From contig CALYAC010000008.1 in NCBI GenBank assembly GCA_944393405.1, positions 1 through 64,000 of the forward strand: 64,000 bases of DNA. The letters run 5' to 3'. Shown in pieces: positions 54,305 to 63,331 of the stretch; position 1 is the first letter of the stretch; each line of letters starts with the position of its first letter. A program made the position numbers and the translations under genes. The notes beneath the pieces are model-generated. The model saw only the letters and a list, made by a program, of their open reading frames with translations, did not search any database and had not been told where the DNA came from. Source of the stretch: an uncultured Clostridia bacterium (lineage in GTDB: Bacteria > Bacillota_A > Clostridia > TANB77 > CAG-508).

Positions 54305-55573
54305 TTATATTCTAAATAGTGAGAAACAATTTTTATATACATATGATGCTATACTAAAAAATGTTTTCTTTTCTACTGTTTTTTCACATACTATATTAGT
54401 TTTTCCGATTTCTTCTCCATTTAATTTAAAGATAACTTCACCTACTTTTTGTCCTTCATATAATGGTGCTGTTAAGTTTTCTTCTATATTAACTATTTGC
54501 TCTATATTTTTATCTTCTCCTTTTTTTATTAAAGTACCAGTATCATTTTCAGCAATTAGATTAACTGTAGAATTTACTCCTTTGCTTAAGTTTGCTTCCT
54601 TTATTATTGTTCCTTTTGTTTCTAACTCTTTATATTGATAATTACTAAATCCATAATCTAAAAGTTTCTGCGCTTCTGAAAAACGAATCTTAGTAGTTGG
54701 TGCTTTCATTATAACTGCTATTAGTGATAAGCCATCTCTCGTGGCACTAGCAGATAAATTATATAATGCAACAGATGTTGATCCTGTTTTTAATCCTGTA
54801 GCTCCTTTGTAGTTTCTAATTAACTTATTTGTATTAACAAGTTCTGATTCTCCGTTTCTTAACGTGTCCATCCATATAGTTGTATAATTTAAAATGGTAG
54901 GATGATTATTTAAAAGTTCTCTTGACATTAAAGAAATATCATATGCTGATGTTACATGACCATCTTCATCAATACCATGACAATTTTTAAATGTAGTATC
55001 ATTCATTCCAAGCTCTTTTGCCTTTTCATTCATTTTTTCTACAAAAGCTTCTTGACTTCCACATAAATAATCTGCCATAGCAACAGTACAATCATTTGCT
55101 GATACTACACATATTGCTTTAAGCATTTCATCTACTGTTAGTTCTTCGCCAACTTCTAGCCAAATTTGTGATCCTCCCATCCCTGCAGCATCCTCAGTAC
55201 ATGGTACTCTATCACTTAGTGAAATTTGACCTGAATCCAATGCTTCCATAATAAGTAAGATACTCATAACTTTTGTAACACTCGCTGGTCTTAATTTTTC
55301 ATGTGGATTATGTTCATATAAAACTTTTCCTGTTTTTTGTTCTATTAGTATTGCTCCACCTGATTCCAAATTCAAATTATTATCTTTATTATTAATATTT
55401 TCTTTATCTATTTTAGCAGATGTTTCTTCTGCTAATGGCTTACTCTCACTAGACCATACATACAAACTATCATCTGCTCCAAACACATTTGAAGCTGTAA
55501 ATATAAATGTACATATAACCAAAATAATTAATATAGTACTAATCTTTTTAATTTTCTTTTTATCTAAGCACAT
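54305..55573 (-). CDS. D-alanyl-D-alanine carboxypeptidase (DacF/PBP5 family)
   Basis: 422 residues. N-terminal hydrophobic signal (about 9-32), then a penicillin-binding fold with SVTK (active-site Ser98-Lys101), SAN (158-160) and KTG (262-264). The C-terminal domain ends in an amphipathic/hydrophobic helix (FFSIASYVYKNCFSLFRI) that would anchor it to the membrane. It trims the terminal D-Ala from peptidoglycan stems. Several dac paralogues exist in spore formers; which one this is cannot be fixed here. Single gene with its own terminator. Confidence 0.92.
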   Translation of the reverse strand: MCLDKKKIKKISTILIILVICTFIFTASNVFGADDSLYVWSSESKPLAEETSAKIDKENINNKDNNLNLESGGAILIEQKTGKVLYEHNPHEKLRPASVTKVMSILLIMEALDSGQISLSDRVPCTEDAAGMGGSQIWLEVGEELTVDEMLKAICVVSANDCTVAMADYLCGSQEAFVEKMNEKAKELGMNDTTFKNCHGIDEDGHVTSAYDISLMSRELLNNHPTILNYTTIWMDTLRNGESELVNTNKLIRNYKGATGLKTGSTSVALYNLSASATRDGLSLIAVIMKAPTTKIRFSEAQKLLDYGFSNYQYKELETKGTIIKEANLSKGVNSTVNLIAENDTGTLIKKGEDKNIEQIVNIEENLTAPLYEGQKVGEVIFKLNGEEIGKTNIVCEKTVEKKTFFSIASYVYKNCFSLFRI

Positions 55574-55649
55574 AAAAAATACCTCCTAATATATGTTATT
55601 ACAATTATATTTAAGAGATATTTTTTTATTACTATATTTAGTTATTAGT

Positions 55650-56684
55650 CTATTCTGATTGTTCCCTTGTAGTTATTAATTTAACTGCATCTGATACACT
55701 ATTATATTTTTTCCATCCTATCATAATTAATGATTTAATTTTAACATATGACATTGCTACTAATAAAGACGCAAAAAATATAATTATTTGTATTACATTA
55801 TTTAGTATATTATTACTTACTATATATTTATTGAATAATGTAATAAACATTACATGTATTATAAATATATATGTTGAATATTTTCTTCCTATAACAGCTA
55901 ATTTATTTTTTATATCAACTTGCCTAATTTTTATAGCATATATAAATATTGCAACTGCTAGAAAGATCGTACTTATATATAAATCACCTATTGCATTCTT
56001 TTTTATTTCATCTAACATATATTCTTCAACTATAGTAGTTGCTGCAAATATTAATATCATGATTGATAATTTTCCTGTTGAAAGTTTTTCTTTTAACTTG
56101 TCCTCATTTTTATATACCAAATCTCCTAATAGGAAAAATGGTAACCCCATAAATAAAAAGTTTCTCATATAAATAGGATCAAAATCTTTGTTAAGTACTA
56201 CTATTGAATATTCGCCATAAACAATATTAGTCAACAATAAAAAAGGTATAAAATAATATAAATATTTACGTATTTTTAGTTTGTCTGACAAATATGCAAT
56301 TATAAGTACATATAAAAGAGCATTTAAATACCATAATTGAAACGAAAAAGGTGAACTATTATATAAAAAGCTATTTTTTATTTCTTCTTTATTTGGAACT
56401 GTCATATTACCATTTATTATTGTATTTATAATAATATATAATAAATTTGATAATACTATCAGTAGAAATATTTTCTTTATTTGTTTTAAAGGCTTTTTTG
56501 AAGTTTTATGATAAAAATATCCTGTTATCATGAAAAATATTGGTACAGCTATTCTACATAATGGCGTAATTATATTTTCAATTTTTCCTTTATATGAAAT
56601 ATGGATGCATATTACTAAAAATGCGCATATAGCTTTTAATACATCTAAATTATTTAGTCTTTTTACTTCTACATTTTCCAACAT
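55650..56684 (-). CDS. acyltransferase 3 family membrane protein
   Basis: 344 residues with about ten membrane spans. Start RLNNLDVLKAICAFLVICIHISYKG carries the family's catalytic His, and RIAVPIFFMITGYFYHK follows. It looks like the short, SGNH-less acyltransferases (WecH/VanT N-domain style) that O-acetylate surface glycans. It differs clearly from the other acyltransferase at 20887-21927. Target not known. Confidence 0.83.
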   Translation of the reverse strand: MLENVEVKRLNNLDVLKAICAFLVICIHISYKGKIENIITPLCRIAVPIFFMITGYFYHKTSKKPLKQIKKIFLLIVLSNLLYIIINTIINGNMTVPNKEEIKNSFLYNSSPFSFQLWYLNALLYVLIIAYLSDKLKIRKYLYYFIPFLLLTNIVYGEYSIVVLNKDFDPIYMRNFLFMGLPFFLLGDLVYKNEDKLKEKLSTGKLSIMILIFAATTIVEEYMLDEIKKNAIGDLYISTIFLAVAIFIYAIKIRQVDIKNKLAVIGRKYSTYIFIIHVMFITLFNKYIVSNNILNNVIQIIIFFASLLVAMSYVKIKSLIMIGWKKYNSVSDAVKLITTREQSE

Positions 56685-56885
56685 TACACCCCTTTCATTA
56701 TTTTACTATTTATTTATAAACATTTTAATTATAAGTCTATCTTCTATATTTATTATGTTCAATTTGTGTATTTTTTGTAAAATTTTATATTATTAAAATC
56801 TAAAAATTTATTCAATCCATATTATCTAATTCTTTCGAACATAGATATTTTATCAGATTTTAGACTATTTGTTAAGTTTATACTA

Positions 56886-56926
56886 TAAAAAAACAACCTT
56901 AATTAAAAATTAATTAAAGTTGTTTA
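56886..56926 (-). terminator. terminator of the gerW operon
   Basis: Stem AACAAC.TTAATTAA/TTAATTAA.GTTGTT with a short A/T loop, followed on the minus strand by a run of seven T, 10 bp past the gerW stop. The remaining gap up to 56684 shows nothing else certain. Confidence 0.8.
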
Positions 56927-56935
56927 TACTAATCT

Positions 56936-57637
56936 CTATTCTTTATTCATATTATTTTCATCCGTTTCATCATATTCATATTCGTAATCTTCTTGCATAA
57001 TTGGTTCATCTTTTTGGTTATTTACTTGTCCATGAAATTGTATTCTATTTCTTCTTGGATGTATTTTATTTACTGCTTGATTTATATTATTAGGATTTTG
57101 ATTAATATTTTGGCTTAATACATGACTTGTATTTTCTATTTTGTCTGTAAAATTTTCTAGTCTTTCCTTTGCCTCTTTATTTTCTCTTTCTTCACGTTTA
57201 ATCTCTTCTTTTCTCTCTTCTTTTTTATTTTGCATTGATTTATTCAAATAACAATTTGCTTTTTCTATTAAGTCTGGTACATAATCAACTAATCTATCTA
57301 AACTAGATGAGTGGTTTACAGGAAGTAACTTTACGTTATTTTGACTTACAACTAAAAACGCTATTGGTGAAATACTAACTCCTGCACCTGCACCACCTCC
57401 AAATGGTAATCTGTATTGAACTTGTTCTTCTTTTTCTTTTTTAGTGTATTCGTCTAAAGTTTCCCCTCTGAATTCGCTACCTCCTGCTGCAAATCCAAGA
57501 CCTACTTTTGATATTGGTATTATTACCATATTATTACTAGTTTCAATAGGTTCTCCCACAATTGTATTTACATCTATCATATCTTGTATGCTATTCATTG
57601 CAGTTAGCATAAGTCCTTCTATTGGATGTTCATTCAT
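56936..57637 (-). CDS. ytfJ: GerW/YtfJ family sporulation protein
   Basis: 233 residues. The conserved N-terminal half IEGLMLTAMNSIQDMIDVNTIVGEPI, PISKVGLGFAAGGSEF and the Gly-rich LPFGGGAGAGVSISPIAFLVV define the family; a long charged Gln/Asn/Glu tail (about 135-233) is extra. In B. subtilis YtfJ (GerW) is made in the forespore and is needed for L-alanine-dependent germination. As there, the adjacent gene encodes a DUF2953 protein. Confidence 0.93.
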   Translation of the reverse strand: MNEHPIEGLMLTAMNSIQDMIDVNTIVGEPIETSNNMVIIPISKVGLGFAAGGSEFRGETLDEYTKKEKEEQVQYRLPFGGGAGAGVSISPIAFLVVSQNNVKLLPVNHSSSLDRLVDYVPDLIEKANCYLNKSMQNKKEERKEEIKREERENKEAKERLENFTDKIENTSHVLSQNINQNPNNINQAVNKIHPRRNRIQFHGQVNNQKDEPIMQEDYEYEYDETDENNMNKE

Positions 57638-57690
57638 TTTATCATCTCTCCTTTTCTTTTTACCAATAATATGTACAATTTTTAGTTAAT

Positions 57691-58374
57691 TTATACATTA
57701 CAATTAATTTTACTTTTTGTAGTTTCTAATTTTGCTTTTCTATTTTGATTCAACTTGTTTGTTTTATTTTTCTTTTTCTCTTTAAAATCCAAATATACTT
57801 TTATACATGTTTTTAAAATATTTGATATTTTAAAATTTAATATGCTTTCTAATTCTATATAATATTTATTACCATTATTATATATCGGATCTACTATATA
57901 GCTTATCTTGTCTAGATTTTCCTTTCTTACACTTTTAGATAATATTATAGATAATACCATGCAAATTATTGGCACTAAATAACTTGTTAAAATTACATTT
58001 TCTATTCCGATGTTTATATGTAATTTTAATTTTTTTATTTCTGGTTTTATTTTTAATATTTCTTTCATATCATATACTGATATATTTCTTTCCAGTTTTT
58101 GTATATCAATTTTTTCTAAATGCATTTTTCTAAACATTCTATTTATTTTTAATTTGTTTAATTTAATTGTTAACCATTTAATTTTATTTATAAATTTTAA
58201 AGAGATATTTATTTTATAATTATTATTAATAATATATTTTTTACTATTTTTAATATTTTTTAAATTAGAAATTTTAAAGTCATTTATTTCTATTTGTATA
58301 TGTGAAAATATTATTAAAGTTAGAAAGATTAATATAGAAATAAAAATTAATAAAATAAAAAAAACTAATGTCAT
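57691..58374 (-). CDS. DUF2953 family membrane protein (YtfI-like)
   Basis: 227 residues. One N-terminal span (about 3-25) and a second near residues 130-150, with a Lys-rich tail. The domain around ISNLKNIKNSKK...FKISNILKTCIKVYLDFKE matches DUF2953. It sits directly upstream of gerW, as ytfI and ytfJ do in B. subtilis, suggesting a sporulation link; function unknown. Confidence 0.78.
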   Translation of the reverse strand: MTLVFFILLIFISILIFLTLIIFSHIQIEINDFKISNLKNIKNSKKYIINNNYKINISLKFINKIKWLTIKLNKLKINRMFRKMHLEKIDIQKLERNISVYDMKEILKIKPEIKKLKLHINIGIENVILTSYLVPIICMVLSIILSKSVRKENLDKISYIVDPIYNNGNKYYIELESILNFKISNILKTCIKVYLDFKEKKKNKTNKLNQNRKAKLETTKSKINCNV

Positions 58375-58488
58375 ATAACCTCCTTTTATAGATTGCTATA
58401 TAATATTAGTTTTTCCAAATTTTTCTTTTTTAAACCAATTTATTTGAATATTTTATATATTAAGTTAATATCTTATTAACTTTTAAAT

Positions 58489-59253
58489 CTAATTTAAATT
58501 TGTTTTCTTACTATTTTTTTCTACAGTTATATTACCAAAAAGCTCTTCTTGAGTTGTTAATACTTTACTTCTTCTCGAAAGTTCTAATAAACCTGTAAAT
58601 GCTGTAACAATTTCAGGCTTAGAACATTTCTTTTTAGAAAACAAATTATTAAACACAAATTTTTTATGATGTAATAATTCTTTAAACATTGTTTTTACTT
58701 TATCTGCTACTGTATATGTTTCTGTAATTGCTATCTTTTCTATATTTTTTGCATTTTCATTTAGTCTAGAAGCATTTTTTTCTACAATTTCTGAATATAT
58801 ATCTGAAATTATATCTTTTTTATATTCTTTTTCTAGCTTCTGTTTTGGAAGTTCTATTATTTCAGGCGCTTTAAATATATTATTACCACTATTTTCATAC
58901 ATCTGTCTTAATGTCTTAGTAATTTCCTTATATCTTTTATATTCTAGAATTCTTTGTAAAAGTTCTTCTTCTGTTAATTCTTTTTCATCTTCAACTTGAT
59001 TAGGTAAAAGATTCTTTGATTTTAAGTAAAGAAGTGTTGAAGCCATAACTAAAAATTCACTAGTAACTTCTAAATTCATTTTTTCCATTTCATTAATATA
59101 TTCTATATATTGATCTGTTATTTTACTTAAATTAATTTCATATATATTCATTTTATTTTTATCAATCAAATGGCATAGTAAATCAAGAGGACCTTCAAAG
59201 TTCTCTAATTTTACCTTATATTTATTTGTTTCTAATGTTAATATATTTTGCAT
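58489..59253 (-). CDS. scpA: segregation and condensation protein A
   Basis: 254 residues. The kleisin start KLENFEGPLDLLCHLIDKNKMNIYEI is diagnostic, and the C-terminal winged-helix part (KFVFNNLFSKKKCSKPEIVTAFTGLLELSR) binds the SMC head. Forms the SMC-ScpAB complex that compacts and segregates chromosomes. scpB is not adjacent. The start follows recX by 1 bp, so the operon continues from recA. Confidence 0.93.
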   Translation of the reverse strand: MQNILTLETNKYKVKLENFEGPLDLLCHLIDKNKMNIYEINLSKITDQYIEYINEMEKMNLEVTSEFLVMASTLLYLKSKNLLPNQVEDEKELTEEELLQRILEYKRYKEITKTLRQMYENSGNNIFKAPEIIELPKQKLEKEYKKDIISDIYSEIVEKNASRLNENAKNIEKIAITETYTVADKVKTMFKELLHHKKFVFNNLFSKKKCSKPEIVTAFTGLLELSRRSKVLTTQEELFGNITVEKNSKKTNLN

Positions 59254-59254
59254 T

Positions 59255-59719
59255 TTACTCTCCTACTTCTTTGATTGCCTGTTTTACTAAATCTGATTTA
59301 TATCCTTTTTTTAGTAAATATTGTATTAATTCTTGTTCTTCCATTCCGGTTATTTTTTTTATGATAATATTCTTTGCTGAATTTATTTCATACTCTTCAA
59401 GTTTATCAGAGTTTTTATAGAAATAATCATCAATTAAATCCTTATTTAATCCTTTAGAAAGTAATTTATATTTTAATTCTTTTAAAGATAAATTTCTAAT
59501 ATTTATAAACTCTGTAACCGCTCTATCTATATAATTTTCGTCATTTATATATCCAATTTCTTTTAAATTTTCAATTACATCATCTAATAAATCTATTTCA
59601 TCAATATTACTAAATTTTCTACGTATTTCTTGTTCTGTTCTTTTTTTATACATAATGTATTTTAATACTTTAGTCTTTAATTTATCTATTCTTTCTAACT
59701 CTTCTAAATTATATGCCAT
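59255..59719 (-). CDS. recX: regulatory protein RecX
   Basis: 154 residues with three repeated three-helix units: KYIMYKKRTEQEIRRKFS, ELKYKLLSKGLNKDLIDDYF and ELIQYLLKKGYKSDLVKQAI. RecX binds RecA filaments and modulates recombination. It is two genes after recA in the same transcript. Confidence 0.88.
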   Translation of the reverse strand: MAYNLEELERIDKLKTKVLKYIMYKKRTEQEIRRKFSNIDEIDLLDDVIENLKEIGYINDENYIDRAVTEFINIRNLSLKELKYKLLSKGLNKDLIDDYFYKNSDKLEEYEINSAKNIIIKKITGMEEQELIQYLLKKGYKSDLVKQAIKEVGE

Positions 59720-59720
59720 A

Positions 59721-60062
59721 TTATTTCCATACTCTCTTAATATTTTTCTTTTCTTTATTTATAAGAGCTTGCATTAAATCTATGTCATACTCATCACACA
59801 TTGTTAATATGTATATAAACACATCTGCAATTTCATCAGAAATTTCATCTTCTTTTGGATCGTTTTGATCTATTTTCATATTAGTAGATTTTCTTACTTC
59901 TTTTGCAAGCTCTCCTATTTCTTCAGTAAGTAATAACATTATTTCTTGTTTGCTTTGACCTTTAAAGCCTCTAGCTAATAACATTTTATTTATATATTCT
60001 TGAATATCTTTTATAGTTGAATCATCATTTAATTTAGATAGTTCATTTTCTAAATTATACAT
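59721..60062 (-). CDS. MazG-like nucleotide pyrophosphohydrolase
   Basis: 113 residues from ATG 60062 (MYNLENELSKL); GAGGAG for this start lies in the last codons and stop of recA. Helical MazG fold with the metal-binding pattern EEIGELAKEVRKSTN and DEIADVFIYILTMCDEY (EExxE...ExxD). Such enzymes remove abnormal NTPs; placement between recA and recX suits a role in DNA quality control. Confidence 0.85.
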   Translation of the reverse strand: MYNLENELSKLNDDSTIKDIQEYINKMLLARGFKGQSKQEIMLLLTEEIGELAKEVRKSTNMKIDQNDPKEDEISDEIADVFIYILTMCDEYDIDLMQALINKEKKNIKRVWK

Positions 60063-60069
60063 TATATTA

Positions 60070-61128
60070 TTACTCCTCTGGTTCTTTTTCTTGTTCTTCA
60101 TCTACTTCCTCGTCTCCAAGGCTCTTTTCGAATGCAGCATTAAAATTATCTCTTATTTTTTGTTCAACTTCTTTAGCTATTTCTGGATTTTCAGCTAGAT
60201 ATTTCTTAACATTTTCTCTACCTTGTCCTATTCTTTCTCCATTATAGCTAAACCATGAACCTGCTTTTTCTATTATATCTAAGTTTACAGCTATATCTAA
60301 AATATTTCCTTCTTTTGAAATACCTTTTCCATATACTATATCAAATTCAGCTTCTCTAAATGGTGGAGCCACTTTGTTTTTTACAACTTTAACTCTTGCT
60401 CTATTTCCTACGACTTCACCATCTTGTTTAATATTTTCTATTTTTCTTATATCTAGTCTTACAGAAGCATAATATTTAAGTGCTCTACCTCCAGCTGTTG
60501 TTTCTGGATTTCCAAACATTACACCAACTTTTTCTCTTAATTGATTTATAAATATTACAACTGCTTTTGATTTATTAATAACACCTGCTAACTTTCTTAA
60601 AGCTTGTGACATAAGTCTTGCTTGTAAACCAACATGTGCATCTCCCATATCTCCATCTATTTCAGCTTTTGGGACTAAAGCTGCAACTGAGTCTACAACT
60701 ATAATATCAATAGCACCACTTCTTACTAGAGCTTCTGTTATTTCTAATGCTTGTTCTCCTGTATCTGGTTGAGATACTATTAAATTATCTATATCCACCC
60801 CTAAATGTTTTGAATAAACTGGATCAAGAGCATGTTCTGCATCTATAAATGCTGCTTCTCCTCCTAATTTTTGTGCTTCAGCAATCATATGTAATGCTAA
60901 AGTTGTTTTTCCTGATGATTCAGGACCATATATTTCAACTATTCTTCCTCTTGGAATTCCTCCAATACCTAATGCTATATCAAGACTTAGAGCACCTGTT
61001 GGAATTGCTTCTACCTCCATTGCCCCAAAGTCACCTAATTTCATTACAGATCCTTTTCCAAATTGTTTTTCAATTTGTCCTAAAGCTGCTTCTAATGCTC
61101 TCATTTTTTCTGGGTTTTGATTACTCAT
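60070..61128 (-). CDS. recA: recombinase RecA
   Basis: 352 residues. Walker [14 protein letters not shown], Walker [14 protein letters not shown]1/L2 loop regions and [16 protein letters not shown] are intact; the tail is acidic ([14 protein letters not shown]). Polymerises on single-stranded DNA for homologous recombination and triggers LexA self-cleavage. GGAGG precedes the ATG; promoter with SOS-like box at 61146-61187. Confidence 0.98.
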   Translation of the reverse strand: MSNQNPEKMRALEAALGQIEKQFGKGSVMKLGDFGAMEVEAIPTGALSLDIALGIGGIPRGRIVEIYGPESSGKTTLALHMIAEAQKLGGEAAFIDAEHALDPVYSKHLGVDIDNLIVSQPDTGEQALEITEALVRSGAIDIIVVDSVAALVPKAEIDGDMGDAHVGLQARLMSQALRKLAGVINKSKAVVIFINQLREKVGVMFGNPETTAGGRALKYYASVRLDIRKIENIKQDGEVVGNRARVKVVKNKVAPPFREAEFDIVYGKGISKEGNILDIAVNLDIIEKAGSWFSYNGERIGQGRENVKKYLAENPEIAKEVEQKIRDNFNAAFEKSLGDEEVDEEQEKEPEE

Positions 61129-61145
61129 TTATTTTTCCTCCTTAT

Positions 61146-61187
61146 AAACAACTGTTTGTATTATATACTATTATTTTTATTTGTCAA
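61146..61187 (-). promoter_or_regulatory. recA promoter with SOS-like (LexA) box
   Basis: TTGACA (61182-61187), 16 bp, TATAAT (61160-61165) on the minus strand. Palindrome AAACAGTTGTTT (61146-61157) lies just past the -10, where a bound repressor would block initiation. It shares the extended pattern ACAAACANNTGTTTA with the polymerase promoter at 54189-54226. Confidence 0.75.
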
Positions 61188-61219
61188 GAGTTTTTTATTT
61201 TTTATTTATATTTATTTTT

Positions 61220-62806
61220 TTACTGTCTATACCATGTCTCAAAATTATTATAAACAGTATAAATATTTGGAACAATATTTCCTGTTACTCTAATACTATA
61301 TACTACTTTATCTATATTTCTATATAAACATACATAAGGCATTTCATCTTCATAAATTTCTACTATTCTATTATATTTTTCTTTTAAAGTATTTTGATCT
61401 GAGATATTTTTTACTTCATTTAAAATATTTTTCATTTCCTCGTTATTATAGTTTGCTATATTGTCATCTCCGAAAAAATATGTTAAATCTGGACTATATC
61501 CATTGCTTATACCTGTTATAATCATTTCATAGTTTTTATTTTCTAAATACTGTTTATATGATGAATTAGATACTCTATATACATATACATTTATACCTAT
61601 ATCTTCTAATTGTTTTTCTATCTCCTCTGCAACTTTTACTCTTGAACTATTGCTTGAGTCAACAACTAAATCTATGTTTAAATATTCTGTAGTATAATTT
61701 TCTGTTTTTCTCCAATATCCATATCTGTATTCCCATCCTGCATTTTCTAATGTTTCTTTTGCTTTTTCTTTATTATAATCTGAACTGCCTTCTTTGTTAT
61801 ATAAATAACTTCCATAATCTAAAGGGAATGAAGATACATAATTATTATTACTAAATACGGATGAGTTAATCTTCTTTTTATCTATTGCATAATTTATTGC
61901 TTTTCTAACTTCCTTGTCTGCCAAAGGACCTTCTGAACAATTAAAACTAATAAAATCAAGATCTCTTCCTTTGTATTTTGTTGTATTAAATCCTATAGTT
62001 CCTATATAATCTTTTACATTAGTTTTTGATGTACAAATAAAATCTATATTTCCTATTTTTAAACTATTATACACATCTCCCATTGTATCATAAAAAGTTA
62101 GTGAAATTTTATCAATTTTTAATTCTGTATTATTTGCATCAAACCAATTTTCATTTTTAGAAAGTTCCATTGAATCTTTTGTTGCAGCTGTTACCTTATA
62201 CATTCCTGTAGCAATTGGTGCAAGTCTAGATTTATAAAAATTTTTCTCATCTTTGAATTGATTGCTCGATACTATTGGAAATATTAAGTTATATTCGAAA
62301 AAAGGTTCTTCTTCTTTTAATTCTAATCTTAAAGTATTTCCGTCTATAATTTCTACTGATTTAATATTTTTTACATTGTCAGAATAAGCAGATTTTCCTT
62401 CTTTTAATTTTTCTATTGTAAACTTAACATCACTTCCTGTAAGAGCAGTACCATCTTCCCATTTTAAGTTATCTTTTAACTTAACTAAATAAGTGGTCGC
62501 ATCTAATTTTGACCATTCAGATGCTAATCTATTTTCAATCCCATAATCTTGTGTAATTTCTAATAATGGTTCATATAATATAGTTGATAACCTAATAATA
62601 TCCTGATTATCAGTAATTAAAGGATTTATGTTATCAAAATCTGAGATTCCTATATTTAATATTGATTCTGTTACTTGTTTAGTTTCAACTGTGTTTTCTA
62701 CTTGTTGTTCTTCATCTTTATTTTCATAATTAATTTTATATATAGCAAATCCTATAATAAATATTGCAAAAGCAATAAAAATATACTTAATTATATTTGA
62801 TTTCAT
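61220..62806 (-). CDS. ABC transporter solute-binding protein, family 5 (oligopeptide type)
   Basis: 528 residues. An N-terminal hydrophobic anchor (about 8-25) without a lipobox Cys, then an acidic linker. SBP_bac_5 fold: ASEWSKLDATTYLVKLKDNLKWEDGTALTGSDVKFTIEKL is the typical DppA/OppA stretch, later VRKAINYAIDKKKI and LAPIATGMYKV. It would capture peptides or similar solutes outside the cell. No permease or ATPase gene lies next to it, so it works with components elsewhere or has another role. Confidence 0.87.
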   Translation of the reverse strand: MKSNIIKYIFIAFAIFIIGFAIYKINYENKDEEQQVENTVETKQVTESILNIGISDFDNINPLITDNQDIIRLSTILYEPLLEITQDYGIENRLASEWSKLDATTYLVKLKDNLKWEDGTALTGSDVKFTIEKLKEGKSAYSDNVKNIKSVEIIDGNTLRLELKEEEPFFEYNLIFPIVSSNQFKDEKNFYKSRLAPIATGMYKVTAATKDSMELSKNENWFDANNTELKIDKISLTFYDTMGDVYNSLKIGNIDFICTSKTNVKDYIGTIGFNTTKYKGRDLDFISFNCSEGPLADKEVRKAINYAIDKKKINSSVFSNNNYVSSFPLDYGSYLYNKEGSSDYNKEKAKETLENAGWEYRYGYWRKTENYTTEYLNIDLVVDSSNSSRVKVAEEIEKQLEDIGINVYVYRVSNSSYKQYLENKNYEMIITGISNGYSPDLTYFFGDDNIANYNNEEMKNILNEVKNISDQNTLKEKYNRIVEIYEDEMPYVCLYRNIDKVVYSIRVTGNIVPNIYTVYNNFETWYRQ

Positions 62807-62866
62807 ATGGCCTCCTTGCTATATAAATATATAACATATATCAGTTTTTTTCAACTATTTTAAAAC

Positions 62867-62892
62867 AAAAAGAGACACAAATAATCTCTTGT
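62867..62892 (-). terminator. terminator after spoVS
   Basis: Minus strand GGCACAAGAGATTATTTGTG forms GGCACAA/TTGTGTC, followed by TCTTTTTGTTTT. An alternative stem AAGAGA/TCTCTT overlaps it. Confidence 0.65.
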
Positions 62893-62934
62893 GCCCCTAT
62901 ATATTCTATTTCAATTTATTTCTTTTCTTCTTAG

Positions 62935-63198
62935 CTATTTTCTTGACTCAACAATAAGCTTTATGCCTGTTCTATCTTCTCCTTCCACTTCAACTTCTGC
63001 AAATGCAGGTATGCATACTAGATCCACTCCTGCTGGTGCTACAAATCCTCTTGCAATTGCTACAGCTTTCACAGCTTGATTAAGTGCTCCTGCTCCTATT
63101 GCTTGCATTTCTGCCTTGTTAGACTCCTTTACCAAACCTGCAATAGCTCCTGCTACAGAATTTGGATTTGATTTTGATGAGATTTTTAAAATTTCCAT
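62935..63198 (-). CDS. spoVS: stage V sporulation protein S
   Basis: 87 residues, highly conserved Alba-like small protein: LKISSKSNPNSVAGAIAGLV, AIGAGALNQAVKAVAIARGF, and a C-terminal GIKLIVESRK. In B. subtilis SpoVS affects septation and spore coat assembly, probably by binding nucleic acid. The neighbouring ymdB and recA are also its neighbours in B. subtilis. GGAGG precedes the ATG. Confidence 0.95.
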   Translation of the reverse strand: MEILKISSKSNPNSVAGAIAGLVKESNKAEMQAIGAGALNQAVKAVAIARGFVAPAGVDLVCIPAFAEVEVEGEDRTGIKLIVESRK

Positions 63199-63331
63199 TT
63201 TTGCCTCCTATATTTTTTTATTTGTTTTAATCAACAGTTATATTTATATTACAATTTCTGGAAATTGTCTATAGATTTTTGGAAAAAAAAGGAAATTTTC
63301 ATCGTTCAAATTCGACATTATTCGCTTTAGT

